Of a stretch of DNA of 64,000 nucleotides, positions 23,801 to 35,785 are shown piece by piece (positions within the stretch are counted from its first letter, which is position 1; every line of letters begins with the position of its first letter). This DNA is from Atrichornis clamosus (lineage: Eukaryota > Chordata > Aves > Passeriformes > Menuridae). The notes beneath the pieces are model-generated. The model saw nothing but the letters and a program-made list of their open reading frames with translations. It had not been told where the DNA came from and searched no databases. The position numbers were made by a program, and so were the translations under genes. The stretch covers positions 270,501 through 334,500 of the forward strand of contig WBMZ01003466.1 in assembly GCA_013400975.1 (NCBI GenBank). The letters run 5' to 3'.

Positions 23801-24640
23801 CATTCACAACCCTGAACTACAACATCCACTTTGCTTTAACAGTCCAGTGAAAACAGCCCCAGTAAATCTGAGCATCAGAGTAACAACAACAGGGCAGCCA
23901 AAACTGAGATGCAATTTAGGAATCACTGGTGTTGCTGGGGCTGAGAGATGATCCAGGCATCTTTTGTGACGCTGAGTCCTAAAGCAGGTTCCCATGGGGT
24001 GGATTTTCCATCAGATCCGTGCCCAGGCATCAGCCCCGGGTGCAGAGCCAGGAGCATCCAGAGGTGGGTGCCCACAGGGAGGCAGCTGTGAATTCCAGCT
24101 CGGGGAAGCTGGAGCTGTGAAACGCCTGAATTCCCAGCTCAGTGTGTACCTGTGGCACTGGCCAGCGCTGGCCACACACAGAACCAACCAGCTCATGGCT
24201 TGGGCAGCTTTTTTTTCCTAAAGCAGGGGGACTTTGAAGCCATTTGCTCACGGGCAGTGTGATCTTTAAAGCCTGCTCTGAACTCCTTCGAGTGCTGCTC
24301 CCTGTGAACACTTTAAATACAGCACCCGGCTCTCCCTGTCCCCTCCCCAAAGTGACACACAGTGATGACGGCTTGTGAAATCCAATTTTGCATTTTACTT
24401 CAAAGTGGTTTCTTTCATAAGCTCCTGAAGCCTTTTGTATTGATCCCAGCTAAGGTCAGCTATCAGCCAGCTTCTCCTGGTCTTTTCCTGCCTGCTGACT
24501 GCGGCACGTCTGCCACGGAGGAAAATATGAAACCTGACAAATGGATCCAGCCAGGGAACTTCTGAAGCTCTATATCTGTCTTCCTGCACCTTCCCAGGGA
24601 AAGACATAAATCCAGGCTTATACTGTTGTATATTTTGTGT
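23801..24640. other. Unique noncoding sequence
   Basis: Single-copy sequence, somewhat GC-rich at 23985-24130. Nothing gene-like is recognised. Confidence 0.4.
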
Positions 24641-24652
24641 ACATAGAGATGG

Positions 24653-24700
24653 TTAAAATGTACCTGATACAGACAGGACAGAAATGAATGTACATTTTAA
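24653..24700. other. Perfect 11-bp inverted repeat
   Basis: TTAAAATGTAC at 24653-24663 and its exact reverse complement GTACATTTTAA at 24690-24700 flank a 26-base loop. A further TACATTTTA occurs at 24729-24737. The stem is AU-rich and would be weak as RNA. It may equally be a palindromic protein-binding arrangement or chance in an AT-rich patch. Confidence 0.55.
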
Positions 24701-24759
24701 TATATGTTTCTCACAAAACAAGTTTATATACATTTTATAGATGGCACAGTTTAGACATG

Positions 24760-26300
24760 AAAGTATAAGAGGTATGAAACAACAAAAAAAGACCATTTTG
24801 AGTTCAAGCAGGCATAATTTAAAGTCTTCTTAGACATGCACTCCCCCAGAATCTGCCAGGATATAGAGAAATCTTTCTATAAATTATTATTATGGCCACA
24901 AGAGCTGGTGAAGGACCATACCAAATTGCTCTGACTTCCCAACAAATCAGAATAAAATGCCTTCTGAACCAGCTGGCAATCCACTGAATTGGAATTAGAC
25001 ATTAGGGCTACAACTCCCATGTCTGGCAAAGATTCAAACCCTGGAAAGTCACCTCCAGAAGCTGGGCACGACCTCTGCCTGCCACGGTAAAGGCTGCAGG
25101 GATCTGGGCTGCTCCTCTGGCTTTGTCCTCCTGTGGCCCGAGAGCTCCAGAGGGAGAGGCAGCAGGACTGGCACCATGAGGGTTTGGTGGTGTCCCACTG
25201 GTGAACGGAGATGGATTGGTTTAAATGACCCCTGGTAGGGACAGGGCTCAGTGGGAAAATCACTTCAAAGCTGATTCTTCCCCAAACCCCCAGCTGAGCT
25301 CTGGGGAGCTGGTGCAGATCTCGTGCTGGTCGCTGGGTGGGCACTGGTTGCCTGTTAGAGTTTGGGGTTTTTTCATCTTTCCACTAGGAGGATGGGAACG
25401 GAGAATGACAAAATCCATGCACACAAAGAGTGTTTTCCAGCCTCTCCCAGGCTGGCTCCTCGCTCTTCCCAGCACTGCTGCCAGGGCAGCTTTACGGTGT
25501 TGGCGCTGCCTCAGGTTCCTCGCAGACACAGCAGAACTGGCACCAGCAAGACCAGAGCAAGGTTGGGGTTCAGAGCGAGGATCTGGGTTTGGATTTGTCC
25601 AGACACGGTGTGTGCCACTGCAGGTCACACTGCTGGGCACGCTCCTGACCCGGGGGCTTTCTCCAGCACTGGCAGCAGCTGAGACTGTGCAGGGTCTCGT
25701 TTTTGGGGCCCTGAGAGAGGAAAGTGCACCTTAAACCTGAAAGATGAGCCGTGGTCTGAGTGATGTACCATGGCTGCAGAAGAGATTCCAGCAGGGTCCT
25801 CAGGGAGTTCCAGGTAGTTAGAGAAGAGGTGCAGCGGGTGGAAGAAAGTGTTCCTTTTGTGAGCTGATGGTGGGAAGCTCAGGAGACAACCGGACAAGGG
25901 CAATAAAGATTTTAGTTTCTGCATGAAGGGAGATTAATGCCAAGGAATAATATGAGATTAGGTGCTTGTGTTTTATTGGGAAGCCCTTTGAGTTCTGGCC
26001 TCAATACCATAACACCTTCTAAACACTTTGTTTGGAACTCAGCCTCTGTGGGATAGGGCAAATGTAAATAAAACCCCCTCAGAAATGAAAGAGTGTCTAT
26101 TTGTGTAGTTTTTGTAGCTGGTTAAAATACTTTTTATGTCTGTGTTTATTTGATTCATTTGAGGTGGATTACTAAGAGGAGCATTTAAATGACTAAAGCA
26201 TTTGCAAAACAACAGCACAGTTGCTGGAAATGCTGGAACATCTAAATGTGAATTACTATCCTAAAATATCCGATTATATTCCACTAAATTGTAGAAAGGT
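24760..26300. other. Unique sequence with a GC-rich centre
   Basis: From about 25020 to 25740 the DNA is moderately GC-rich, with plus-strand frames of 169 codons (25225-25734) and 106 codons (25362-25682) and a minus-strand frame of 126 codons (25260-25640) open together. I recognise no domain. The flanks are AT-rich and featureless. Confidence 0.4.
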
Positions 26301-28650
26301 TTTCTTTAGAAAAGTTCTTTGCTAAAGGCTCTCAAATAACGAAAATCCCCATAGCTCTGTTAGAGCAGCTTGTTACTCCAAACACACTCTCAGACAGGTT
26401 GTGCAGCTCCAGGGGCTCCCACATTTAAATATTCTCTGCCCATAGTTGATATTTCTCTGCCTTTAAAGTGTTGTAATGCAGCATTCTTTCCCCATCACTC
26501 AGAGCTGAATCATACACTCTATCACTTAGCTAAGAACACCCTAATTAAAAAGTAAAAGGTGGCTTTGCCATTTCATTCTAGACAAACAACTCAAATGGAA
26601 GGATGAGGAGTTTAGAGCAGTAAGACAATGTAAGGAAAAAAATGAAGCCAAATTTACCCCTCTACATCATATTTCACAAAGGAAAATAATGTGCTGTCTC
26701 TCCAAAGACAATGGCCCTGACTGTACATCTCCTGCACGACAGAAAGAACGGCAATCCTGGAATTATTTGAAAGGTTTCACATGCCCATCCAATCCTTCAA
26801 GTTACAAGAGCTAAACAAAGACAGAGAATCACACTCTGACCCCTTTAAAAACATCAAAGTGCCCCACTATCAGTCCTGAGTCTTCCTTCCAACCCAACCT
26901 TGGCGATTGTGTTACAGCACAACCCATTCTTCATAATCTGGCCTGAAACCACAAATTATTTATTGATTTTGCTCTAATATTATCAAGTTCTAAAGAATAA
27001 TTACTGGTGTAATAGTTAGCCAAGTTGTTATGAGAATTGTAAGCCCTTTTGGTTAATGCATGGCATATGTCTGAGGCATTCAGCTAATTCACATATCTGT
27101 CTGCACTATTAATAGAGAAGGTTACATGCCAATTATCCAGGGTTCAATCAGCCTGTTAGGATACAATAGCTGCAGTGTTCACACACTTGATGTGCCACAT
27201 TCCTCACAGACATTATAAGCAGCTGGTCCAGATAAGACCACTGGGGCTTTAATATTTAGGAATCGCTCCTTCATCCAACCTGGATTATGATTTTTTCATT
27301 CTTACTGCGGTTCTTTTTGTTGCCTCTAATATCATTTTTAAAAAATTATTTTTAGATTCAGCCGTGTCGAAGTCAACTGACATTTTCCTTCTCTTAGGAG
27401 GGAAAACAGGGCGTTGTAAACGGCTGGAGCAAACCCTAGACACAATGGATTCAGGAGTTCTCCAAATTCCCCCAAACTAGGAGCATTCTTGTGTCCCGAG
27501 GAGGCATGACAATACCTCCCCATCACCCAAATCTGCCAGAGGGAGCACGCTGAAAAGACTGGTCCATGCTAAATGCTTAATCTCATTTAATTATTTTGCC
27601 TGCTTTACTTTAAAAAGAACCAAACCAAAACCAAAATAAAATTTTAAAAACCCAACAACTGCACGAAACAACAATCCCGTGAATTCGGGTTGTTATTTGT
27701 TCTGCATTTTTATTTCATGATGAGCACTTGGGAGAGGGTAACTTTGGAAGAAGTATCTGATTCGGTTCAGAGAAAGGTAAGAAGCAGCATGCAAACAACC
27801 AATTTAGAGTGCCACGTTAGTGAAGCCACTGTGAGCTCGATTGGGGATTTCACCACATGAAAACCAGACATTCATCTGTTCCCATGGAGATATTCCTTCT
27901 CCCAGTCAATCAGGGAGCTGTTCAGGTCAAACAATAGGCAGTGGTTCCTTTTCTCATCTTACAAATAGATACCCCCTCCCTCCTCCTGCTTCTATTTATT
28001 CCTGATAACATTTAAACACCTACAAACCAAGCCATGAGATTTGGAATGATTAGCAAGAAGTGTTTGCTGAGATTTTTTTCAAGCTTACAGAAAAAACGAA
28101 TTAAATAAAAGTGAGGCCCTCCTGGACCCTCACGCCCCGTGTGTACCCTGAACTTTTTTTACACGATATTTACAATATTTCTATGAAGATAAGGAATTGA
28201 GCCTCATTTATTGCCAGGCCACTCTAGAAGTGTGTGACATAATGGCATGCAGCTTTTTAATTGCCAGAGCAGAGAAACAGAAAAACAACACAGAATGATG
28301 CTGGGGAAGATGCAAAGTGTGATTACTTCCAGAGACATTCACTATCTCCTAAAAATAAAGCAGCACATGGAAAGCAGCTATAAACACAGAAGAGAAGATG
28401 GAAATGATGTTTTTTCTCAGTGCTGCTCCTTTCAGGTGTTCAGAGCAGCCTGGGGAGCACCGGGACAGGGCACGTGGGTGGGATGGTTTCTTACAAAGAC
28501 AGTTTAGAATTACGGTTTTGCCTCACTGATCCAAAAATCTGTGTATTTAAGCATGTTGTTATATAACTGTATGTGAATTTGTAAAATTGTATCTTTTCAT
28601 ATGTTGTTACTTAGGAAACTACAGGTGCATTTTCTACTTCTAAAAAATTC
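26301..28650. promoter_or_regulatory. AT-rich, repeat-free segment with possible conserved noncoding elements
   Basis: About 2.3 kb without recognised repeats or meaningful open frames. The part at 26940-27300 carries TAATTA at 26998-27003, E-box CAGCTG at 27220-27225 and AGATAAG at 27230-27236. The composition resembles vertebrate conserved noncoding elements. A plus-strand 86-codon frame at 28247-28507 has no recognised domain. The regulatory call is inference from composition and short motifs. Confidence 0.22.
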
Positions 28651-29389
28651 TTACCTTTCACATGATCAGATGTAGCAGTTTGCTCTCTCTAAATGCCTGG
28701 ATGTTGATAATGCCCCAACACTTGGGGGACAAACTCCTCCACCTGAGGAAGGGAGCTCATGAAACCAAACACCTTCCTACCCCTTACTGACAATTTTGGA
28801 ACCTGCAGAACATTTTTTGGTAGAGCTGCTGAAATTTCTTAATTAATTTCTCGATTCATTCATCACCGTGATGATTAATCCCTTGTGGGTTTTTATGCAA
28901 AATGTGTGAGTTGGCAGAGGGGAGAGAGCACCCAAAGCAAGGGAAAGACAAGTGAAATTCCCCTGTTCCTTAGCCGTGGGGTAACTCAGCAGCACACACC
29001 TGCCCGCAGCCTCGTCCAGGTGCCCCTGCCCAGATGGCAAAAGGACAAATCCCAAAAGAGAGGGACTGCAGTGGGATGGGGAGAAGACTGGGGTTTATTG
29101 CACAGTGGGAATCAGAATCCTGGTGTTAAGGTGGCAGAATAGGGGGATAAAAGAGTTTTGCGTGCATAGCCAAGATTGATTAATTCTGCTCAGAAAACAA
29201 ATTCCTTAGAAGAGGGTTTGCACTGAAGCCTGAGCCTGAGAAGCAGTGTCACAGTGTCCATGTGTAAAAGTGAAATGTCAGGGACCAGCAGCCCGGTTTC
29301 TGGCTCTGGCCATGCCCGTGCAGTGCCAGCACAAGCACTTACTCAATAAATATTGATGTATTAATGAACTCCCCGGATTGAAAAGGAGA
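28651..29389. other. Unique noncoding sequence
   Basis: Single-copy sequence with no recognised gene or repeat. Confidence 0.4.
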
Positions 29390-29900
29390 ACAGAAACATC
29401 CAAGCTGCTACACTACTCTGCCCGGGGTTCCTTCTGAAATCCCCCGTCTGCTGCGAGGCACCAGGGCAGGAACAGCCCCCTAAACCCTCACTGCTGCGCT
29501 TCCCCTTGTTTAATTCTCTAATTGTCTCCTGCACTCGGGGGCTCAGCTCCTTGGCGAGGCTGGGAGCACAATGCCCGCTTTTAGCCGGGCTTCCTGGCCG
29601 GCCTCTGGGTGTTGCGGGATGACGAGAACTGAACAAAGGTGAGCAGCCCCTGCCAGGGCCGTGCCGAGCCACAGCCCGGCCGGTGAAGGATGGCAGCGAG
29701 GGCAGGGTGGGATCCCAAAGTGCCATCAGCCAGACCTTGGCTATTTTTATGTCAAACCACAAAGCCTCCCTTCCCAACGTCATCGCTCAGGGAAAGGGTA
29801 GGAAGGAAATCTCGCAGCGTAAGGAGGTGGTTTTGGTCCAGACGAAAACGCAAGAAGTTGAAAGAAGAATTTGGCGTTCAGCTCGCTGAGTAAGAATAGA
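29390..29900. promoter_or_regulatory. GC-rich, CpG-retaining block with a donor-like site
   Basis: The core at about 29520-29720 is GC-rich and retains CpG (about 14 in 200 bp by eye). On the plus strand AACAAAGGTGAGCAGC at about 29632-29647 is a good match to a vertebrate splice donor. A minus-strand frame of 140 codons (29361-29783) and short plus-strand frames show no recognised domain. A CpG-rich stretch followed by a donor can mark a first exon, but there is no independent support for a transcript. Confidence 0.22.
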
Positions 29901-31000
29901 ACAGGAAACTGCAAATGACACCAGCGGCTTGGATTGTACGATTAAGTAACTGCCCTCCTTTTTAATGAAGTCACTCAAGTACAACTAAACAGCAAAGCAA
30001 AGCAGGAAAGTCAATAGAGTTAAACTGTCTTAGCTTTAAACAAGCCTGGCCAGTTTTACGGCTTCTCCGAAAATTACATTTCCAGCCCCACACGGGAGAT
30101 TTCATTTCTCTGAACGACTGGAACAAAGAAACGTGAGCTCAGAACTGCTCCTGCCCGGCTCAGTAAATAACCGGGGGGGGGTGTCAAGGATGAAGTCAGA
30201 GATAGTTAATAAACAAACAAAATAAACGCAATTTCTGCCTGCAAATGGAACCCGGCATTAAGCGCCTTTGTGCCGTTTAGGCCGAGCCCGGCGAGCACCT
30301 ATTCTAGTCAGGGATTTCTCACCTATTGAAAGCAACATTTGCAAGTGACTTACCCTTTGAAACCCTCAGCTGCTGAAAGGGGGCTGATGGGCTGGCACCT
30401 GTCCTTAAACCGCTTTTATCTATTGAATAAGGCTCGACTGAATTAACCGTTTTAAAGGCGAGCGCTCTGTTTTCGCATACTGTAGTTAACCCATTAAAGG
30501 AACAATATCCCCACTCATCGCTCTCCCTGAGGGTTTTTTTTTTTTTAATTTTAATCTTTCCTCCCTTTTTTTGGAATAAACGATCCTGTGCAAAACCCAA
30601 CTGCTTCCCATAAACGCCGGGAGCTCTGCGAAACGTCCTACAGCAGCTTATTCAGAGCCAGCCCGCTTGGTACTGAGTAATTCTTGTTCACATATTCCTC
30701 TTGTGCCCTGATGCAAAGAAATTAGATCGTGACCTTTCGTCTCGGCAGCGTGGTGAGCGGATCCTGCGTCTGCTCTCACTGTCTGCAGCGCGAGGGATGT
30801 ACGTGAGCGAACGCTCAGATAAAAACGCGTGTACAAATATTCAGGGAGATTTTGTGATAAGGCCAACGGAAAACACAGCCGTGGATTTTATTTCCTTTTG
30901 CTTCTTCCGCGGAGTGTTTCAGACGGACTGTAGTTTTACAGACAGCAGAAACTACTTTAACTTGCTATGGCTAAGCAGGAGGAGCTGGCAACCATAAAAA
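29901..31000. promoter_or_regulatory. CpG-retaining, non-GC-rich segment
   Basis: In contrast to most of the window, CpG persists here in DNA that is not GC-rich, for example around 30250-30300, 30430-30480 and especially 30600-30930, where motifs such as GAGCGAACGCTC and AACGCGTG occur. CpG retention suggests low germline methylation or constraint. It also contains nine G at 30173-30181 and a T run near 30534-30546. No gene is recognised. Confidence 0.22.
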
Positions 31001-32383
31001 GGAAGTTGTATGTCATATTAAAAGTGAGCTAGAACTGTCTGTGGTATTAATAGACAAATAGAGCAAGGGAAAACAGCAAACAAAACATTATCTGGAAACA
31101 AAAAAAGTTCTCAAGCCAAAAGCAGAACTTTTGAAGGGTTAGATCCTCAATTTGTGGCCATACCTAAGAAAAGACAAAGAAAATCAGTGAACTAATTGAT
31201 CCTAGAAGCAAACGGAGTCCTTGTTAGGGACTTTATGCTTGCAAAAGAGGGTGGAGGGAAATCAGGCAAGAATAATTAGTAGCAAGAAACCCTTCCCCTC
31301 TCAGAAAATCTCTCATCAGGTCTGAGGTGGAAATCATAAAAGAAACTCTGTTTCCACTTCAGGAAATAAGAACATGATGATTTCTTTCACTAAGATTAAG
31401 ATCTGGGCTCATTTCTGTAGTTACTGAGGCTTTACTGCCCCTAGCATAGGGAAAAAAAAAATTACTAATCTACTACAATTAAACTGGTGTCATTCTTAAC
31501 ATTCACCAGAAAATCTTCTACCTGATGGAAGAAAACAGGCCCTGCCATCAGAGAGACCAAGCTGGGTTTGGCCAGGTGCAGCACCTTAAACCATCGACCA
31601 CGTCCTGATCTAAAGTCACAACTGCACACAAGTCCAGGCTCCCAGCCTGGCCTGTGCTCAGGGCATCCAGACCCCACCAGAAATCACCAAAACTGAAGGC
31701 AGCAGCCAGCGGAACACATGGATCACTCGAAATTTAAATTTGCACTTTTATTTTGCCCCAGTGCGGCCGTGTGGGATGCACGTATTCAAAGTGGTGTGAG
31801 CTGGGGGGTGAACTGCAGAGGCCCCAGAGCACACACCAGTGATTCATAGGAATTAATTCTTGTATGCAGATTTCCTGATTTTTACTATCCCATTAGACGG
31901 GAAATTCTGGGGAAGTCCTGAATCCTTTGGCCTCATCAGGAAAACTCATTAATTTCAAGAAGTCAGCGAGAATATTTTACCAAAGACCAACCCTCACAGT
32001 TGCCAGGTTCCATCCTCAAGGCTGTATTTCCAGGATGATGAAATTTAGGCTGAATTTAAACATCTTTATCCATGTGTGGTATTTATTCAAACCAGATGCA
32101 TCAAATTCCTTACAAATGCTTACAGTAACTATTAATCAAGTATTCGTATTGTACACTGTAATCAAGTGTTCGGATCCACACTCTGCTTCACATATCAAGA
32201 AACACTGATTGTTTTTCTAAACCTCCTTCACCAAAAAGGGATCAAAGAAAATTATGGTAAACAACATGTAGCTCCCCTGAGCCATCACACAAAATCAGCC
32301 TGGAAAATGCCTCCATAATAGAAAATATTCGTGGTAATATCTTCTATGGCTTGTGCTGGGTAGGACACAGCAATTTCAGTGAT
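31001..32383. other. Unique noncoding sequence
   Basis: AT-rich single-copy sequence. No recognised exon, RNA gene or repeat. Confidence 0.45.
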
Positions 32384-32620
32384 GAATCATAGAAGGGTTT
32401 GGGTTGGAAGAGAACTTAAAGATCATCCAATTTCACTCCCATGCCATGGGCAGGGACTCCTTCCCCTATCCCAGGGTGCTCCCACCTGGCCTTGGACACT
32501 TCCAGGGATGGGGCAGCCACAGTTTCTCTGGGCACCCTGTGTCAGGGCCTCCCCATCCTCACAGGGAATAATTTTTTCCCCAATATCTAACCTATATTTC
32601 CTCTTTTTCAGCTTGAGAAT
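32384..32620 (-). repeat. CR1 LINE 3' end, antisense orientation
   Basis: On the plus strand it starts with the well-preserved tail remnant GAATCATAGAAGGGTTTGGG. It continues with AGATCATCCAATTTCACTCC, TGCCATGGGCAGGGACTCC, TTGGACACTTCCAGGGATGG, GGCAGCCACAGTTTCTCTGG and CCCCATCCTCACAGGGAATA, and fades near 32620. A short block is missing around 32488, between GGTGCTCCC and ACCTGGCC. The plus-strand frame 32379-32633 is CR1-derived. Confidence 0.94.
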
Positions 32621-33912
32621 CAGGATTTTGTGAGAATTCTAACACAGATTGAAGACGTCCTGGCCAAGAGGCACCACAGCTTACAAGGCTCTAAATATAA
32701 AACTTCTTAGTGGGGTGTGTTTTCTTTAGGAGACAGACAAGCCAACAGTTCCTACAAGACGAACCACGTGTTCTTTCTACCTCCAGACCGCAGCTCCTGC
32801 AGCCTGGGCTTTGCTCTGAGGAGGCTGTGATGCTGAGGAGTCCTCAGCTGAGCAACATAAATACCCCCCGAAAGGATAATCAGGGCTGACACATCCCTCA
32901 CCCACACCCTGCTGCGCTGTTTGTGCGATCTTTAACTTTAGAAACAATGCAAACAAAAACATGGAGCAGAGGCAAGGGGAACAAACCTGCCATGGATGCA
33001 GACCACGAGCAAAGAACAGACCTGAGGGTTGTTCTGGGTTTGGAAGAACAAACAAAATGGTCACAAACCCCTGAGCTGCTGTGTGCTACGTATTCACCTA
33101 AGCACAACTGCCCTGTGGAACAACCAAATCCCAGAGTACCCAGGAAATCAAGTTTTCTACCAGGATGTTATCAGAAGGAAATAAAATAACTCAGGTTTGT
33201 AGCTATATGTACTGGGAGTTGCTATTAATTTTCCTGAACACACACAAGGAAGGTTTCAACATCAGCCCTCAGCAGGAGGTTCTGACACACTCACTGGTTT
33301 ACTTTCAAGCAAAACAGGTAGGAAGTCTATTAGAGGGCTAATTAGTGAGCTTAATTGTCAAGCAAGCTGTTTACATAAGAACACGTTCACCCCAAAATAT
33401 AATGAATGATAATCAATGATAGCCACCAATTCTTTAAAGGCAGATAACAGCCTAAAGAAACTGAGGGTATTACACAGCAACAAAAAGCCAGCAGTGAAAA
33501 AGCTCCTTATTTCCTCTCAGGCCTCGCCTCTCTGTTTGGAATTGTGGAAAAACACATTTCTGAGATGAATGTCTTGTTACTGCAGCTTGACTACATGATT
33601 TTAGCGGTACACAGGCACAGGAGGAGAGGGAGGAGGTGCCAATGTGGGCTGGCTTTCATCACGTGCATGAAAGTCATTCTTGTAATATAGCTTAGCATGA
33701 AGAAATTAAGATACTGCAGATATGGCATTGATCATGTCATATCTGAAACCCAATCGTTACACCAAGGGACTTTTTATTCTAATTAATTTGTTGCCTCATA
33801 GTTAGTCGTTGGCTTTTTTATTAAAAACAGAATAGAAATATTATTATACTGCTGAGTTTTCTCCAGCTGACTCTTCACGCTATGGGTGAGAATTTGCAAG
33901 GTTGACTTCCAT
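32621..33912. other. Unique noncoding sequence
   Basis: Single-copy sequence. The part at about 33700-33850 is AT-rich with TAATTAAT-type cores and looks like possible conserved noncoding DNA. No gene is recognised. Confidence 0.4.
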
Positions 33913-34587
33913 TCAGTGGCTTTGTTCTTTTGTTTTTCCATTCGCCCGACTGAAACTCAGTCCATAGGCTGGTGCTCCAGCCTGACTCAGCTCCCAGGTA
34001 TGCCCGAGTACCTTGGGTGTGACTCCTGTGAAGTCAAGCTGGTATAAAATTAAAGCAAAAGTGAGTGTGAAGGGCACTCTGGGAGCCAGCAAACAATTCC
34101 CAAGGGCCTTATCCCTGAACTTCTGGCAGTGCCCCCTCAGCCTGGCAGAATAACCCGAGACACAGAGCACTGTGAAGAGCCAAACTCTCAGATCAGAGGG
34201 TTTCACCAAAAAATAACCACGTGCACTGAGAGAAAGGAGCAGAGAGCAACAAACCCTGCCCAGGTAAAAACCAACAACCTGCAGAAGGTCGGGGCTGGAG
34301 CAAGGGCTGGTGCCCTGTGCCACACTCGGGGTTTTGGTTGCATTTTTAGCCCCTTCCCAGCAATGCCACCGTTCCCTGTGTTTTACTGGAACACAAGGAA
34401 TCTTCCTCATTCCCGGGGCTGCAGCGGGACACCTGGAGAAGTGGGAACCAGTCAAGGTGGGGCCCAGCCTAACGCGGAACATCACGGGAGAGGCAGTGGC
34501 ACTGCAGAGCTCTTGCAAAATAGTTGAGGAAACTGTTCTTCCTATGAGAGGCCACTCTGGCTGCCAGAACAGGACTAAAAAGTTCAT
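33913..34587 (-). other. Unassigned 224-codon open frame, probably not a gene
   Basis: This minus-strand frame is open for 224 codons from an ATG at 34587 to a stop at 33913, with A at -3 and +4 of the start. It lies in ordinary-composition DNA outside recognised repeats, which makes its length slightly unusual. The peptide has a hydrophobic patch near residues 106-127 and many Cys, Ser and Leu residues. I recognise no domain, signal peptide or repeat. A plus-strand frame (34129-34527, 132 codons) is open over the same bases, which weakens the case. Chance remains the likeliest explanation. Confidence 0.07.
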
Positions 34588-35713
34588 TTAACAGCACAGG
34601 AAAGTGAAGGTTATTTTATTCTGAAAGTGTAACCATTTCCACTCAGACCTGCTTTGAAAGGCATAAAACCTAAAGGGGATCACAACTTTTCGGTAAATTT
34701 GTTGCAGAAATCGGTCCTGATTTCTGGTCTGTCGTTGCTCGGGCCCCTGACAATTTGGCACCAGAAGGAACTCTCAAGAATATGACTTTCCACTTCTAGC
34801 AAGGCTCTGTGTGCTCCCCACAGAGAGCCCAGCCTGGAGCTGAGAGCACGCTCCATATTGTCATTAGACTGTCATCAGGGCCTGCACTGGGAACTCAAAC
34901 GGGAAGAGTGTGCCAATTTTTTTTTTTTTTCACTATTTTATTTAATAAAACCCAGTGAACCATGTGCTTAAAGTTAAGCACATGTTTAAAGTGCTCAAGG
35001 AAACAGGAATGGCTTAGCGCACGTCTTCGGAGAGACGGAGTTGATAAGACAGATTAAAGTTTTACCACAGAACTGACACAAAAATGGATTGAAAACTTCA
35101 AAACAGTTTTTAAACTAAAACCAGCTACAATACAATCTTTGTCTACACCAAAGACTTCTGGCTTTGTAACAAGCAAACTGGATTTTTATCACATAAATTT
35201 CCCCCAAAATGTTAACTGTGCCCTCACGCCGTTTTTGTTTGCTCTTCTGCAAACAAATCATAAAATCTAATTTCTGTGTTTCTGCCATCCTTGGTACAGA
35301 GCAAGTGGTGACTTTAAACCACTCCAGTTATCTTAATATAACTTCATTGATGACTCTTCATTTTGGAAAACAGTCAGCTCAGTGCAGTTGTGTAACAGGA
35401 TTCAGTAAACCAGAAAAATTGCCCATGTAGGCAAATCCAAGTGACTTCCAATCCCAGTGTTGGCAAACAGCTCCTCTGGGAAAGGACTTGTCCTTTTCTT
35501 TCAGCATTTTAGCATGTCTAACTCAAAAGCTCCTGATCCATGATGCATGGATTAATTAATATTAATAATTTCATCACCAGGAGCATTATGAACTGGGAAG
35601 CTCCAGCCAGTCCCAGCACATTCCCGGCACTGCACCCAGAGCTCCGTGCTGGCACATTCCCGAGGGCAGCGCTGTGTGTGTGAGTGGGGGGGACTCACAG
35701 AACGAGGGAGCGA
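34588..35713. other. Unique noncoding sequence
   Basis: Single-copy sequence with a 14-base T run at 34917-34930. No gene is recognised. Confidence 0.45.
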
Positions 35714-35785
35714 GGATCACAGGATCACTGAGGTTGGAAAACACCTCCAGGATCACCGAGTCCAACCTGGAACCAGCGGTCACCC
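35714..35785 (-). repeat. CR1-family LINE 3' end, antisense, different subfamily
   Basis: On the plus strand GGATCACAGGATCACTGAGG, TTGGAAAACACCTCCAGGAT and CACCGAGTCCAACCTGGAAC form the extreme 3' end of a CR1 copy. The ATCACCGAGTCCAACC text differs from the ATCATCCAGTCCCACC type of the other copies, which points to another CR1 subfamily. About 70 bp are recognisable. Confidence 0.82.

Noticed and set aside
23376..23951. 191-codon plus-strand open frame
   Set aside because: It crosses from unique sequence through the CR1 relic at 23708-23800 without a splice boundary and has no domain.
27220..27236. Classic E-box/GATA composite element
   Set aside because: The spacing between CAGCTG and GATA (five bases) is shorter than the usual composite arrangement.
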